Shown: positions 25,464-37,719 of the stretch, one piece after another
Position numbering within the stretch: position 1 is the first letter of the stretch
How the letters are laid out: every line of letters starts with the position of its first letter
DNA from: Erythroxylum novogranatense
Lineage: Eukaryota; Streptophyta; Magnoliopsida; Malpighiales; Erythroxylaceae
Assembly (NCBI GenBank): GCA_029891385.1
Contig: CM057235.1
Location: 20,391,120 to 20,455,119, forward strand
Direction of reading: 5' to 3'
DNA: 64,000 nucleotides
The notes under the pieces: generated by a model
Told to the model about the DNA's origin: nothing
The model's database searches: none
What the model saw: only the letters and a program-made list of their open reading frames with translations
Program-made: the position numbers and the translations under genes

Positions 25464-25792
25464 TGTTGCAGAGACAAATGGAGAAGACAAAGATGATGTG
25501 AGAAGTAATGGAAACTCACCAGATGTTAATTACTAAGTACTAAGCTTAGCGTTTAAATAAAAGCTCATGGTTGTAATACTACACTAGAATACACTGAATA
25601 TAATACTGTATGTATTAAAGCTAATCTATAACGACTATACTGGCAGGTAAAAACTGAATGGAAATGTTCGCTCTCTTTCTAAATCTATAACGATTCTATG
25701 TATCTCTCTCTCTAATGTTTTCCTCATTCTTTTCTAACAATATTGCAACAAAATATACACCTTACTTTGTTATCTTAAATTTTCATATAACA
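25464..25792 (+). repeat. 5' LTR of the chromovirus-type element
   Basis: 329 bp, clearly similar to 35779-36110. It is followed by TTT and then the primer site TGGTATCAGAGA at 25796-25807, complementary to the 3' end of initiator Met tRNA. Confidence 0.9.
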
Positions 25793-25828
25793 TTTTGGTA
25801 TCAGAGAATTCAAATATGGGAAACGATT

Positions 25829-27300
25829 ATGGCAGAAAGCACGAGAGGCACCAAATTGTGGAGGGTTGAAGAGAGTTTGAAGGGCTTAACGAAGAGAACG
25901 TTTTTGGAGTCATAAGATAGGAGTGAGAAAATGTTTTCAGAGATTCAAAACAGGAAAAAAAAGTTAGAAAAGGAGATGATGGAGCTAAGAACCTTGTTTT
26001 TGCACATTTTGCATAAACAAGGGGGAGAAGTTGAAGTAGCAAAACCTACATCACAGAGTAGTCCAGGGAGATAGGAAAGGGATGAAAATGTGAAACCCAT
26101 GAGGATGAGTCGAATTGAATTTCCATTGATGTCAAGCTATGGCTTTAGCGTTATGAGCAATTTTTTCATTTAGACCAAACTCCAAAAAAGATGAAGATGA
26201 GCATAGATATTTTACATAAGGACAAACATGCTCAGGAGTGGTATCAATTATACATTAGAAACCATAATAGACGGAGATGGTTGAATGGGATGAGTTCACT
26301 AAGGCTCTCAATAGTTTGATACGGAGATCATCGATGACGCAGTAGGTGACTTCAAGGCTCTAAAACATAATGGAACAGTATTGGATTATTGTGCACAATT
26401 TGATCAACATTCCAACATATTAACACTATTAAAAGAATATGTAGTTAGTTTTTTATTAAGGGACTTAAACCTAAGATCGATGTAATAGTGAAATTACATG
26501 AACCTCATTCCTTGGATCAAGTATATACATTAGCTCGAAAACAATAGGCAATAAATATCAACATGAAACATTGTGCTAAACATAGGCAATGCAACAAAGA
26601 ACATGAATAGTGGTGGTAAATTTTAACTTCAATCCACAGGGATAACAAGTAGCAAGTATAAACAAAAACTCAAGTTTGGAGGGAACATTAGCTACACCAA
26701 CTTCATCGTTATGGCCGACATCATCAATAAGAACCTTTAAAACCCAGAAGCACCTTAGGAGTAAGGATTTTGATGAAAAAAGAGCAAAAGGAGCTCTATT
26801 TTTGGTGTGATGAAAAATATAGCTTAGGAGAGGAAGATAACTAGAAAAATTCGCCAGAACCAGAGGAGGAAGAATCTGAGGGAAGTCCAGGAGAAGAAGA
26901 CTGTCAATGGTCTCAATGCAAGCAATGATGGGGTTGTTTGGGAATACTGAGTTTAAACAAATGAGATTAATGGGAATGCATAGGATCCACATACTGAGCG
27001 ACAATGGGAGTACACATAACTTTGTGGACATATCAGTAATAAGAAAAGAGGGGTGTGATATCCAAGATATAGAACCGATTTCCATTACGGTAGGTGGTGG
27101 ATTGCAGTTGAAATGTCATCAATTTTGCAAGAATTTCACATGGACTATGAAAGGGGCGCAATTCACCATGGATGCGCTAATGTTGACATTGGGAGGATGC
27201 AACGTCATATTGAGAGCACAGTGGCTGATTAGGTTAAATGATGAGTTATGCAATTTCAGAGACCGAATGATGATGTTAAGTGGGAAGGACGGCTAGTGAC
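25829..27300 (+). pseudogene. Gypsy gag and protease remnants
   Basis: A start-like MAESTRG at 25829 opens a Gag-like frame that breaks after 66 codons. Later pieces include a FPLMSSYG-like segment near 26120. A protease-like frame at 26907-27296 reads ILSDNGSTHNFVD, where the Gypsy protease has a DSGATHNF-type active site and here the catalytic DSG is DNG. The pieces lie in different frames. Confidence 0.65.
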
Positions 27301-27639
27301 GTTAAATGGAAATCCAAAAGGGAAGTCCTGGTTCATCTCAAGCAAGGAATTCCATAAAACCTTGCGACATTCAACAGGTGGACAACTATTTATGATGCAG
27401 CTTACGGTTCCCATTGAATAACCCAATTTTGTTGAAATATGCAGAGGTTTTCTAACCCGTACTGCAAACACAATCATTATATCATCTTAAAGGAAGGAGT
27501 TGAAGCTATTAACGTGCATCCATATCGGTATTCAGGAACACAAAAGGATGTAATAGAATAGTCTTAAGGACCTCATGAAATAGGGGTGCATCCGATGCAG
27601 CTACGGTCCCTACGCATCACTGATGGTCCTAGTTAAGAA

Positions 27640-28780
27640 GAAGGATGACTCATGATGTATATGCATGGACTATAGGGAGCTGAACAAGCATACAATGAAG
27701 GATAAATTTCCTATACCACTCATTGAAGAGCTATTAGATGAGCTACAAGGAGGCAGTTGGTTCACCAAACTAGATTTGCACTTTGGATACCACCAAATTC
27801 AGATGCAGCCGGAAAACATCCCGAAACATACTTCAAAACATACAAAGGCCATTATGAGTTCTTAGTCATGTCATTTAGGTTGACAAATGCTCCCTCAATA
27901 TTTTAGAGATTGATGAATGAATTACTTAAACCATATTTATGTCAATTTGTTATGGCATTTTTTGATGATATACTAATCTACAGTTCATCATTGCAGTTAC
28001 ATGTAGAACACATTTCTGTAGCCATGTAGACGTTGAGAAACAACCAATTTTTTATTAAAGGGAGTAAATGTGTGTTTTGGGCATGACAAATAGAATATTT
28101 AGGCTACAACATTTCAAAAAGGGAAGTAGCTACTGATATCTGGAAGGTTAAAACAGTTAAAGAATGGTCGAAACCTAAAGGGATTAAAAAGCTCAGAGGT
28201 TTTCTAAGAATTACTGGGTACTATCGGAGATTCATTAAAGGATATGGGTTGATAGCTAAACCATAAACATAACTTTTAAAAAAGAAACGTATAGCTAATT
28301 GGGACTGGCAGCAAGAAGAGAAGACAACTTTTGAGAAATTGAAGAAGGTAATTATAGTAGCTCCAGTGTTGGCATTGCCCAAATTTTCAAAAAAATTCGT
28401 GGTGGAGATAGACACAAGCGGGCAAGGCATTTGGGTTGTGTTACAACATGATGGTAATCTGATTTCCTTCCTCAGGAAGTCACTAGCCAGAAGACACTAC
28501 AGATTGTCTACTTACGAAAAAGAATTTCTAGCAGTAATTAAAGCTATCAAGTACTAGGATCACTATTTGAGTTGCAAACCATTCATTGTTAAAACATATC
28601 ACAGGAGCCTTAAATATTTACTGGAGCAGTGTCTATCGACCACCTTCCAACAATTGTGGTTACCTAAGCTCCTCGGATATAACTTCGAAGTTCAGTATTG
28701 TAGTGGGAAGGAGAATGTGACTACGGACGCACTTTTAAGAATCACCAGTGTGGAGATGCTGATGCTATCAATAACATAAA
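27640..28780 (+). pseudogene. Gypsy reverse transcriptase and RNase H remnants
   Basis: RT motifs: [25 protein letters not shown] and [12 protein letters not shown], then several frame changes. FFDDILIYS is readable near 27959, then GYYRRFIKGYG near 28218. RNase H shows VVEIDTSGQGIW, RLSTYEKEFLAVIKA and LLGYNFEVQYCSGKEN. Numerous stops show long inactivity. The order and motifs are those of Ty3/Gypsy pol. Confidence 0.85.
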
Positions 28781-29374
28781 TACATGCAGAATTGCTAGAG
28801 AAAATTAAGAAAAGATGAGGAGAGGATCAAGCAATTCAGGACATCATTAGGAAGTTGGAACCAGGAAGCGTGAAGTCTAGCGTGTATGAATGGAAGGACG
28901 GTTTACTGAGGTGGAAGGGTCGTTTAGTGCTAGGTGCTAACAAAACACTTCGGCAATAGATAATAAGTATCAGCCATGATGAAGTTATGGGAGAGCATGC
29001 AAGAAAGTAGTGGCAACGACGAAAAAATTACAAAATATGTTTTTCTGGAAGGGAATGGTTAAGGATCTTTGGAATTATATTCATAGATGCATGAATCGTC
29101 AGAGAAACAAACATGACAAGTCAGCTTATCCTGGATTACTATAGCCAATTAAAATACCAAAAGGAAGCTGGTGAGAGGTTAGTGTCGACTTCATCGAGAA
29201 CTTCCTACATCAAAGGGAAAGGCAGTCATTTTCGTGGTTGTCAATCGGTTTACAAAATACTCCCACTTTATTCTTGTGAAACATCCCTATTCTTCTTGTG
29301 GCATTGCAGAATTGTTTCTCAATAATGTGTTTAAATTGCATGGTATGTCAGATTTGATAATTCGTGATAGAGAC
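28781..29374 (+). pseudogene. Gypsy integrase, left part
   Basis: A zinc-binding-region remnant reads HRCMNRQRNK near 29090. The core begins in broken frames and reaches LHGMSDLIIRDRD just before the insertion. It breaks off at the GAGAC duplication (29370-29374) and continues at 34921. Confidence 0.8.
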
Positions 29375-30160
29375 TGACAGGCCCCTATCCTGTAATGACT
29401 AGTCCATTTGTTTGGCACTCCACGGTGACTCTCCAGTCAATAACTGAGTTGGTTGGAAAGTTCCCATGAAGCTAAGCCTATTGCCTTTGTTACAGAAAAG
29501 CTTCAATTCACAATAAAAAATGTAAATAGTGAAGTTTTGTTTTTCAGTTTATTAAAAATTTTGATAACACAACAATTATATTTTGACATCCCAAAAATTT
29601 TAAAATCCCTTTAAAAGTTCAAAAAACTTCTATTATCACATCAATTTCTCAACTCCAAATTATGGACTTCAAATCCACTCACATGCAGTCTCAAATAGTT
29701 ACATAAATAAACTTTGAAAAGCTAAAACAGCATTATGAATTCCATTTAAAAACCTTTATACATATGTACTTTCCAAAACATGTTTAAAGATATGCAATAG
29801 TTCTCAAAAATATATACAAGGCAAAATAAAAATGCCTACATAACAACACTCGACGAAGTTGAATACTCGCGAGGTGGAATCCCTACTATTAAAGCCCATA
29901 AGCGTGCACGTGGGAGTTTTTATTTAAAAACAAAAAATATATGGTGAGCTAAACTAGTTCGGTGAGTGTTAGAAAATAATTTCTTTTTTATTCTTTGCAT
30001 AAGATCATTGCATACATAAGACAAAACATATATTTTTTTTAAGATCAAATTTCACTTTTCTTGTAAAATAAATAGTTTTGGCAAACAACACTTTCATGAA
30101 CTTTCTTTTAAGACATAGCCTATCACTAATTTCTTTCCCATATGGTATCCTTAGGTGTAA

Positions 30161-30345
30161 GGTCACAAAGTTGGTTCTGCATCACTTACTTGTGCCTAGT
30201 TAACCTCTATATATCGATTGTTATGAAGCTGGTTCTGCATCACTTACCTATAACAATGCTAACACTACATATAAATCAGTGGTTATGGAGCTGGTTTTAC
30301 ATAACTTACCTGTAATAGTGCTAGCATAATATATACTTGACAAGT
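30161..30345. repeat. Tandem repeat, period about 60 bp, three copies
   Basis: GCTGGTTCTGCATCACTTAC-like cores occur at 30170, 30228 and 30290, each followed by a variable TGTGCCTA/TATAACAATGCTA spacer. It lies inside the LTR-like insertion. Confidence 0.75.
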
Positions 30346-32215
30346 GCAGAAGGCAACTCACTGGATATATTGACAGACAAAATACCACCCATGTTAGTAA
30401 TAGACATCCCCCAAACACCGCCATGCATGTTAGGACATACTCTGATCGATATAATTGTATGTATAAATACCTAATGACGTACCATAGGCTAAATCACAAT
30501 TCAATGCCAATTCAAAGCATGTGCACATCTCATTAGTTTCGAAGTGCATTCAAAACTCAATTCAATGCTAAATCAAAGCATATGTAATTCTCATGAAGAT
30601 TAAACTTTAAATTCAAGAAGTGGCACCAATGGAATTATTCATAAACATACTATTCATTGTAAGATTAAAAAAACCATCTTAACAAAATCAATTTAAAGGT
30701 ACACTCATAGTTTGTCGTTTATCATAAACTATCCTCACGTGTTCGGTGCTTTTCCTTTATTAATCCCGAGTCCAAAGTGATCAAGAAAACTTTATGGTCT
30801 TACTCAGTTATGAGGGAGACCCCTGAGGGTTCCTAAAACCTGCCAAGTATATCCATAACTTACCACCTTGTTTTACAAATTTTATAACAAAGGGCTTAGC
30901 CAAAATCTTAGCATTTAGCAAGATTAAAATTTTGTTTTCTTTTCATTTAACTATTGAACATCTTCCATTATTTATATATGTTGTCTTCTTTCCATTTAAA
31001 TCATGTACGTAGTATATACCTACTGTTTTCCTTACTTTGAACCATTAAACTATGTACAACATACATGCTGCCATTGAACAACCATTAAGCCACATATATA
31101 ACATCTACATGCTGCCAATTAATACCCATTGAATAAAATTCATAAGACATGGATATACTTGTTATTTTCCTCTCTATTTACCATGCTGTTTTTCTCTTCA
31201 TTTAACTATGCCTCCATTTGTTCCTTAATTTTCACATATCAAACGTTCAAATTAGGTTCTGAAATCTTCTAGACATTTGTTTCCCTATGTCTCTAATTTC
31301 CATATCATCAAAAATCATGTCATTTTACCTTCTAAATTATGAAACACGTACTAAATATCACAAACTGCTTCAACACTAGGATAGTATTAGTTTATCATAA
31401 GCAATCTCAATTTTCAATATCATTCAGCTAGAATTAGATTTAGGTATATCCTACATATTTTTAATGCTATGTCTTAAGTTTCATTTACAGTTAGAATCAT
31501 CCAATTTGAAGTTTTGTAGACTAAGTTATGACCAAAACACTATGATTGTTCAAGGAAAATAAGAATCCTAATACATAATTTCATAAGGAAATTCATGTTT
31601 CCAGTTTAAGCATTCACGTGACTAGCTAAAGAGGATGGTCAAGAGTGGTTTAACATATCTAAAATTAGATGGTAACGTGTTGTACATCTTTTCCTTGCAT
31701 GTCATTGGCATTGATGGAGGTGTTATCCATGGTTGGAGGCTTAAACAACATGCTGAATTTATTTCCCAAAGGCAATAACTTGGAAAACCTATCTGTGAAG
31801 GGAGCAGCTTCAATTATTCTTCAATAATTCTAATCCAAAGGAGAGCTAAAGTTTCGGTGGAATAAAGGTGGAGCCATTAACCCCTTGTAACATCCATGGC
31901 AATTCTTGTCTCCCATATATAACAAGTTGTTTTCATTTTTTGTCTCACCAAAATGACACATGTCCATACCATGAATTTGTCTCTCATGTAATAAATTTTA
32001 TGTCCACATCTACTCCTTCATAAATGTGACATCACAAGGTTTTCATGTATTCTTGTTCCAAAGAAATGAGAACTTCTTCATATATGTGGCAGTTGTTACT
32101 TAAGGTTCATTTACATGTAAATGTATTATTTCTTGTCCAAAATAATTAAATGGCTTAAGAAAAATCTGTCTAACAATGGTAGAAATTTCATGTCCACTTA
32201 ATAATATGTTACACC

Positions 32216-34565
32216 TTTCTGAAGGCTGTCATGTTGAAGATGGGCCTTTGTACTGATTGGGTGGATTTAATACAAATCTGTATTTCTACGATTAGTTATA
32301 AGGTTTTGCAACAAGGTAAGCTCCTTAGGCTAATTCTGTTGTCAAGGGGATTACGTCAGGGAGATCCCTTGAGTCCATATATGTTCATTATGTGTGTAGA
32401 GGTGTTGTCTCGACTTATTCAGGCCAGGATTGATGCAGGCAAGCTTCATGGATGTTGTGTACGACAAGGGCCCCCAGAAATTAGTCATCTTTTCTGCGCA
32501 GATGACAGTGTGTTATTCTTCAAGGCTACACAGCGGGAAGCGGATGTGGTGAAGAATGTGCTTCGCGATTATGAAAAGGCTTCAGGCCAAGCAATGAACT
32601 TCTCAAAATCCATTATCTGTTATAGTCATAATACTTCACAGTTGGTGAGGTCTGCGATTTGTGGTACACTCCAGGTTATTGAACATGATAGTTTTGGAGA
32701 TTACTTGGGGTTGCCGACAGCAATAGGTCGCAATAAGAAAGAGTTCTTTCATTTTGTTAAAGACAAGTTGTGGAAGTGTTTGATAAAAACAAGTTGTGGA
32801 AGTGTTTGAACTCATGGAAGAACAAGCTACTCTTTAAGACGGGAAAGGAGATTTTAATTAAGACAGTGCTTCAGGCGATTCCTAATTATGTGATGTCATT
32901 GTTCCTGCTGCTGAAAGGGATTTGTGAGGATTTGGAGAAGTTTTTTGCGGATTTCTGATGGGGGAGGAATGGACAAGGGTCTCCGAATTTACATTGAATG
33001 ACTTGGTCAAGATTATGCAAGCATAAAACTCATGGGGGTCTTCAGTTCAAGCATATTAGAGAATTTAATTTGGCTAAGTTAGGACAGATTGGTTAGCGTT
33101 TGATTAAATACCCCAATTCGCTTATGGCTCAAGTTCTTAAAGCCAAATATTTTGCGCACTCGAGTTTTATGGAGGCTGATATAGGTTCTAAACCCAGTTA
33201 TGTATGGAGGAGCATATGGGAGAGTAAGCAGGTTTTGAAGAAGGGGATGTGTTGGCAGGTTAGATCAGGTGACAAGATTTCCATTTGGTTGGATGGGTGG
33301 ATCCAAGACCTTGAGAATTCCTGTGTTTCCACGGTCTTTCTCCAGACAAGCAAGTTTTTAAGGTGAGTGATTTAATAAAGAAGGGTAGATGGGATAGAGA
33401 TTTGATTGAAGCCACTTTTAATGAGAGAGATTCTTCTCAGATACTGTCTATTCCGTTAAGCAATTCTGCTAAGGATAATCTATTTTGGTTGTTAGATAAG
33501 AAGGGGGTATTTACGGTTAGGTATGCATATCGTGCGCTGTTAACTCAAATGGAAAAGCCTGACCATCTAGCTCTACGTATGTGGCACAAATTCTGGAAGT
33601 TACCATTACCGCCACAGATGAGGAATTTTGTATGGCGAGTTGCCAACAATATATTACCGAAAAGAGTGTTGTTGCGGCAACGGCGAGTACTAGTTCCATC
33701 CATCCGTCCTCTCTGCAATTTAGAGGAGGAATCGACATTGCATCTGCTCGTGAACTGCAATTATGCTCAACAGGTATGGAGTTCTTCCATCTTTGGGTGG
33801 TACAGACCTCGTGTTGCGTACTTTGTTGATTGGTTGAGAGCGGTTGTATTGTTGTTTAATGATAAAGATGCTTGTTTGATATTGGGTATCTGTTGGAAAA
33901 TTTGGAATGCTCGAAATAATTTGATTTGGTCAAATAAGTACAAGTCGCCAGTAGCAACATGGTTCACAGCTCAACACACGTAAACTGCTTGGCAAAATAC
34001 CCAAGCAACTAAGCCACAGCATCAGTAGCAAACTAGAGCCAGGAAATGGCAAAAGTCATTGGCAGATTAGGTAAAGGTGAATGTGGATGTAGCAACACAG
34101 GTTAACGGTTCAGATACGGGGTTTGCTTTGGTGACTCGTGATGATCATGATAGTTTCTTAACTACTAAAACTGGAAGGATTAGGGGTCTGTTTTTGCCAA
34201 GAGTGGCATAGGCCTTGGCCATTAAGGAGGCGCTAAGTTGGGTACATGGGAAGGGCTGGCAAAATGTGATATGTGAGAATGATAGTCTTGCGGTTGTTCA
34301 AGATATTGTGGGGCGCGAGAGTTTCAATTTTACTTCCTTTGGTGCTGTAGTGGATGACATTAGAATGCTATTGAATCATTTTCAGGGTAACTGCAGGGTT
34401 GTTGTAATACCTAGGCAAGCGTATACGGTTGCCCATAAACTTGCTCAAGCTACTAGAATTGATGAATTTGTTGGTGAGTGGTTTCATAATCCACCCAACA
34501 TGGTTAGGGATGTTTTATTAGCTGATTCTATTTAATAAAATAGCCCTATTGTGCTTCAAAAAAAC
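32216..34565 (+). mobile_element. 5'-truncated L1-type LINE fragment
   Basis: The fragment starts inside RT (KAVMLKMGL) and runs through GLRQGDPLSPY. The catalytic block reads HLFCADDS, where the usual FADD is CADD. Next come the C-terminal region with typical plant LINE wording (WKLPLPPQMRNFVWRVANNILP, WKIWNARNNLIW) and an RNase H-like domain (about 34074-34532). Several stops and frame changes separate the pieces. A short A run (CAAAAAAAC, about 34556-34565) is the likely poly-A tail. The missing endonuclease and 5' RT fit 5' truncation by incomplete reverse transcription. No target duplication could be recognised. Confidence 0.88.
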
Positions 34566-34920
34566 ATATAAGTTGGATCGATTTGCTTTAAGTATCCTTA
34601 AGTATGACTAATTCTTATATGTTTATGTTTCAGCCCAAGAATGCTTCAAATTTACTTCACAATAATTTAAATAAGGGTCAATCTTGATTTATCATAAATC
34701 CATCCGAATGAATTTATTTATTTATTTATTTTGGTCTACTTCTATACTAGTCAACTCTAATATTTTTCGACTATCATTTGACTTTAATATTGTCATTCAG
34801 AGTTGGGTTCCTAATTCACCTTTTAGCGAAAATAAAATTTACATTCACCAGAAAACATCATTCATACAAAATGAAATTTTATAGAAACTTGAAAAGAAAA
34901 GTTTAGGATTTTACTGAGAC

Positions 34921-35760
34921 CCTATTTTCTTGAGTAAATTATGGCAAGAACTTCGATTGCAAGGGATTCTTCTGAAGTACTCCACAGCCTATCACCCTCA
35001 GATAGGCAGTCTTATATAAGCAGTGAATAAAATTATGGAAACCTATTTACGATGTTTTTGCAGTGAAATACCCCAATGATGGAGCGGGTTGATACCGCTA
35101 GCTGAGTGGTGTTAGAACACGTTGTACTATTCATCTGTCACTCTACATCGTTTGAAGTCTTGTATGGCTACCCACCACCAGTTTATACACCTTATATAAC
35201 GGAAGACTCAAAGGTGGTAGAGGTGGATTGAGTTTTAAAGGGCAGGGTAGCAATGACCAACGTGACTAAATTTTACTTACAGAGGGCCTATAATCAGATG
35301 AAACAATACGCCAACTCCAGACGATCAGAATGTGAATTTAAGGTGAACGAGATGGTGTTATTAAAGTTACAGCCATATAAATAGCATTCCCTCCTGAGGA
35401 GAAGCAACCAGAAATTATCTCCACTTTATTGTGGGCCATATAGAGTGATACATCGTATCGAGAAAGTGGCGTACAAGCTTGAGCCACCACCAGCATCCTC
35501 AATACACCTTGTGTTCCATGTATCACAGCTGAAAAAGGCATATATGGAGTAAGGTAGAACTTTATTATTGTTACTAGAGTTCCTCACCACTGTCTAACAT
35601 GTGCTTTTGGCAATATTGGGAAGATGCATAGCTAAAAGAAATAATCATGCAGTTACTCAACTGTTAATTCAATGGTCGGACGGTAGGAACACCAATGCAA
35701 CATGGAAATATCTCTTTGATCTTTAAAGAAGATTCCTGGAGATTAATTTGATTACAAAGA
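34921..35760 (+). pseudogene. Gypsy integrase, right part, with chromodomain remnant
   Basis: Directly after the right GAGAC copy the frame reads FLSKLWQELRLQG and STAYHPQ, the end of the Ty3/Gypsy integrase core. SFEVLYGYPPP follows near 35150. Near 35650-35730 LLIQWSDGRNTNATWKYLF resembles a chromodomain. Stops are frequent. Confidence 0.8.
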
Positions 35761-35764
35761 TGTT

Positions 35765-35777
35765 AAGAGGAAGGGAA
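35765..35777 (+). other. Polypurine tract of the chromovirus-type element
   Basis: AAGAGGAAGGGAA lies one base before the TGTTGC start of the 3' LTR. Confidence 0.85.
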
Positions 35778-35778
35778 T

Positions 35779-36110
35779 TGTTGCATAGACAAATGGAGAA
35801 GACGAAGATGATGTGAGAAGCAATGGAAACTCACTAGGCATTAATTACTAAGTACTAAACGCAATGTTTAAATAAAAGCTCATGATTGTAATACTACACT
35901 AGCATACGCTGAATAGAATACTATCTGTATTCAAGCTAATCTATAATGGCTATACTGGCATGTAAAAACCGAATGGAAATGTTCCCTCTCTTTCTAAATC
36001 TAGAACGATTCTATGTATCTCTCTGTCTCTAATGTTTTTCTCCATTCTCTTCTAACAATATCGCAACAAAATATACGCCTTATTATGTTATCTTAAATTT
36101 TCATACAACA
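35779..36110 (+). repeat. 3' LTR of the chromovirus-type element
   Basis: 332 bp, matching 25464-25792 with scattered substitutions. It is followed by the TATTT duplication at 36111-36115. Confidence 0.9.
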
Positions 36111-36273
36111 TATTTTGTTTCTTTAATAATCCAATTGCATTCCCTATGTCTTTTATTTATGGAATATCAATTGCATGCACTATGGCTTTACGCGTTCTAT
36201 TTTTGGCAAACAAATATTGATTGAATCTTTATGTACGCCTCCTTAAATCTTTAACATTTTTAGAAAATTTGTG

Positions 36274-36730
36274 TGTTGAAATATAAAGTGAGAGTTTGTC
36301 CCACATTGAAAAAAGAGAGGAAAGAAGACTAGTATATAAGTCTAGTGAGCTACTCCATCTATCACCAATTAGTTTTAGGATGAAACCCCACTTAGACTTA
36401 TATGTAATCTTACTTTCCTTCTCGTGTAGGCCCGTAGGTCCATTGCAAATTTTAACATGATATCAGAACAGATTGCTTTTATGTTAGTCGTTAACCCCTC
36501 GAATTGATAGATTATGTCACGTGTTAAACTCACACATGAGAGAAGTGTGTTAAAATATAAAGTGAAAGTTTATCTCACATTGGAAAAAGAGAGGAAAGAA
36601 AACTAACATATAAGTCTAGTGAGCTACTCCACCTATCACCAATTGGTTTTAAGATAGAACCTCACTTAGACTTGTTTGTGATCTAACTTTCTTTCTCTTG
36701 TGAACCCATAGGCCTATTGTAAATAAAAAC
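36274..36730 (+). mobile_element. TRIM (miniature LTR retrotransposon)
   Basis: Two repeats of about 184 bp (36274-36457 and 36548-36730) begin TGTTGAAATATAAAG and TGTTAAAATATAAAG. They enclose only about 90 bp. A primer-site-like TGATATCAGAACAG (36458-36471) follows the first repeat, and a purine-rich ATGAGAGAAG precedes the second. The flanks TTGTG and TTGTT agree at 4 of 5 positions. Total size under 500 bp with no coding region is diagnostic of TRIMs. Confidence 0.8.
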
Positions 36731-37586
36731 TTGTTTAAGGTTCTAGATATAGTGTTGATTTTCTGGAACTGTTCGTGTTTTTATTCTTCTTGTTTTGCTT
36801 TTATGGAGGATTTATTTGGATTGTATTTATCTTCACGATTGATCTTCACCAACAGCAACGCTAATTATTGGTACTTGGCGATGGAGCCAGTGGCGATAAT
36901 CACCACTAGGGTAAGGGTGAAAATCACCCCAGGAGAGAGAGACGCAACATGTGAAGGAGAAGCAAAGATGAAAGGAGGAGATGACTGGGTCGCCACATAA
37001 AGAAGCACACCAGTAGGAGGTGATGGAGAGCATAAGCGTTGAAGGTGCAAGAAGATCATAAATCCTAATTCGAGCATATAACAAAACAACTTAACCCACA
37101 ATACCTGCAGCACCTCGAGCATACTTCTTTGTATGATCGTATTTCAACTTATCAGCAAGTACGTATTCCGCTGCCCGTTATCTTCCTCCTTCGATACATG
37201 ATTATGATAAAATTGAAAAGGAGATGCAAAAAATGCTACATGTTTTTATATTCATTCCATTGAGTATTGCACCTTTCTTTGATTCTGGATACATTGGAAC
37301 CATGTAATGGTCATCAACTAACCTGTTATTCTGGAAATTGTGGGAGTGATGACTCGTACAACTTTATTGTACTTTGGTGTACTGCAGAGGGGGTGAGAAT
37401 CGTCATTTACTGATATACGAGTACATCCTTTCACAGTCTAGCGAAGCCAATCCCAACCCACTTAATGATTAAATTCTTCTCTTTTCCCATGCAAATACCG
37501 AGATTCTGGAACTACTTTTGAAGTTACCGTATTTGCCCTCTTATCCAGGAAGAAGATAATCATTATCAAGAAACAACTATGGGTTT
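36731..37586 (-). other. Downstream region / probable 3' UTR of the membrane-protein gene
   Basis: This follows the stop of the minus-strand gene and ends at the TRIM. An open frame on the plus strand (36731-37000) and overlapping ones on the minus strand have no recognised homology. I saw no decisive polyadenylation site. Confidence 0.4.
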
Positions 37587-37719
37587 CTACTTCTTTCCAG
37601 ATGAAATTAGACTTTCTGAGACATGCATTTGAGAGAGTGATGGCCGCAGTACCAGATACATCAAAGGACCCAGGAATGGCACCAGTGATATTGGGAGAAG
37701 CCAAGAGCCTTTGTCATAC
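37587..37719 (-). CDS. Exon 6 (last membrane segment and stop)
   Basis: The acceptor is GGTTCACAG. The split codon completes Trp and YDKGSWLLPISLVPFLGP follows, then LRPSLS and a short hydrophilic tail ending in GKK before TAG (37587-37589). Confidence 0.85.

Larger units (their letters stand above)
29375..34915 (-). mobile_element. LTR-like insertion splitting the Gypsy integrase (5541 bp), hosting a LINE
   Basis: The direct duplication GAGAC lies at 29370-29374 and 34916-34920. Removing the insertion and one copy restores the integrase order. The left end begins TGACAGG, which would be the 3' end of a minus-oriented LTR. The right end reads ATTTTACT, so a canonical TG...CA pair is not preserved. 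It holds a tandem repeat of about 60 bp at 30161-30345 and a LINE at 32216-34565. I found no second LTR and no polyprotein of its own, so a solo LTR is likeliest. Confidence 0.65.
25464..36110 (+). mobile_element. Complete but decayed chromovirus-type Ty3/Gypsy element with nested insertion
   Basis: Two short LTRs (25464-25792 and 35779-36110) begin TGTTGCA and end ACA. The flanking duplication TATTT lies at 25459-25463 and 36111-36115. A primer site, gag, RT, RNase H, integrase and chromodomain remnants follow in canonical order. Short LTRs of about 330 bp with a coding region of about 4.4 kb suggest the Reina clade, which is an inference. All frames are broken by stops. The integrase is interrupted at 29375-34915. 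Confidence 0.88.

Noticed and set aside
33517..33967. Several overlapping minus-strand frames within the LINE
   Set aside because: They are shadows of the LINE C-terminal coding strand, which has clear homology on the plus strand.
36731..37000. Plus-strand 89-codon frame as a separate gene
   Set aside because: It lies between the TRIM and the host gene, has no domain, and overlaps the probable 3' UTR on the other strand.
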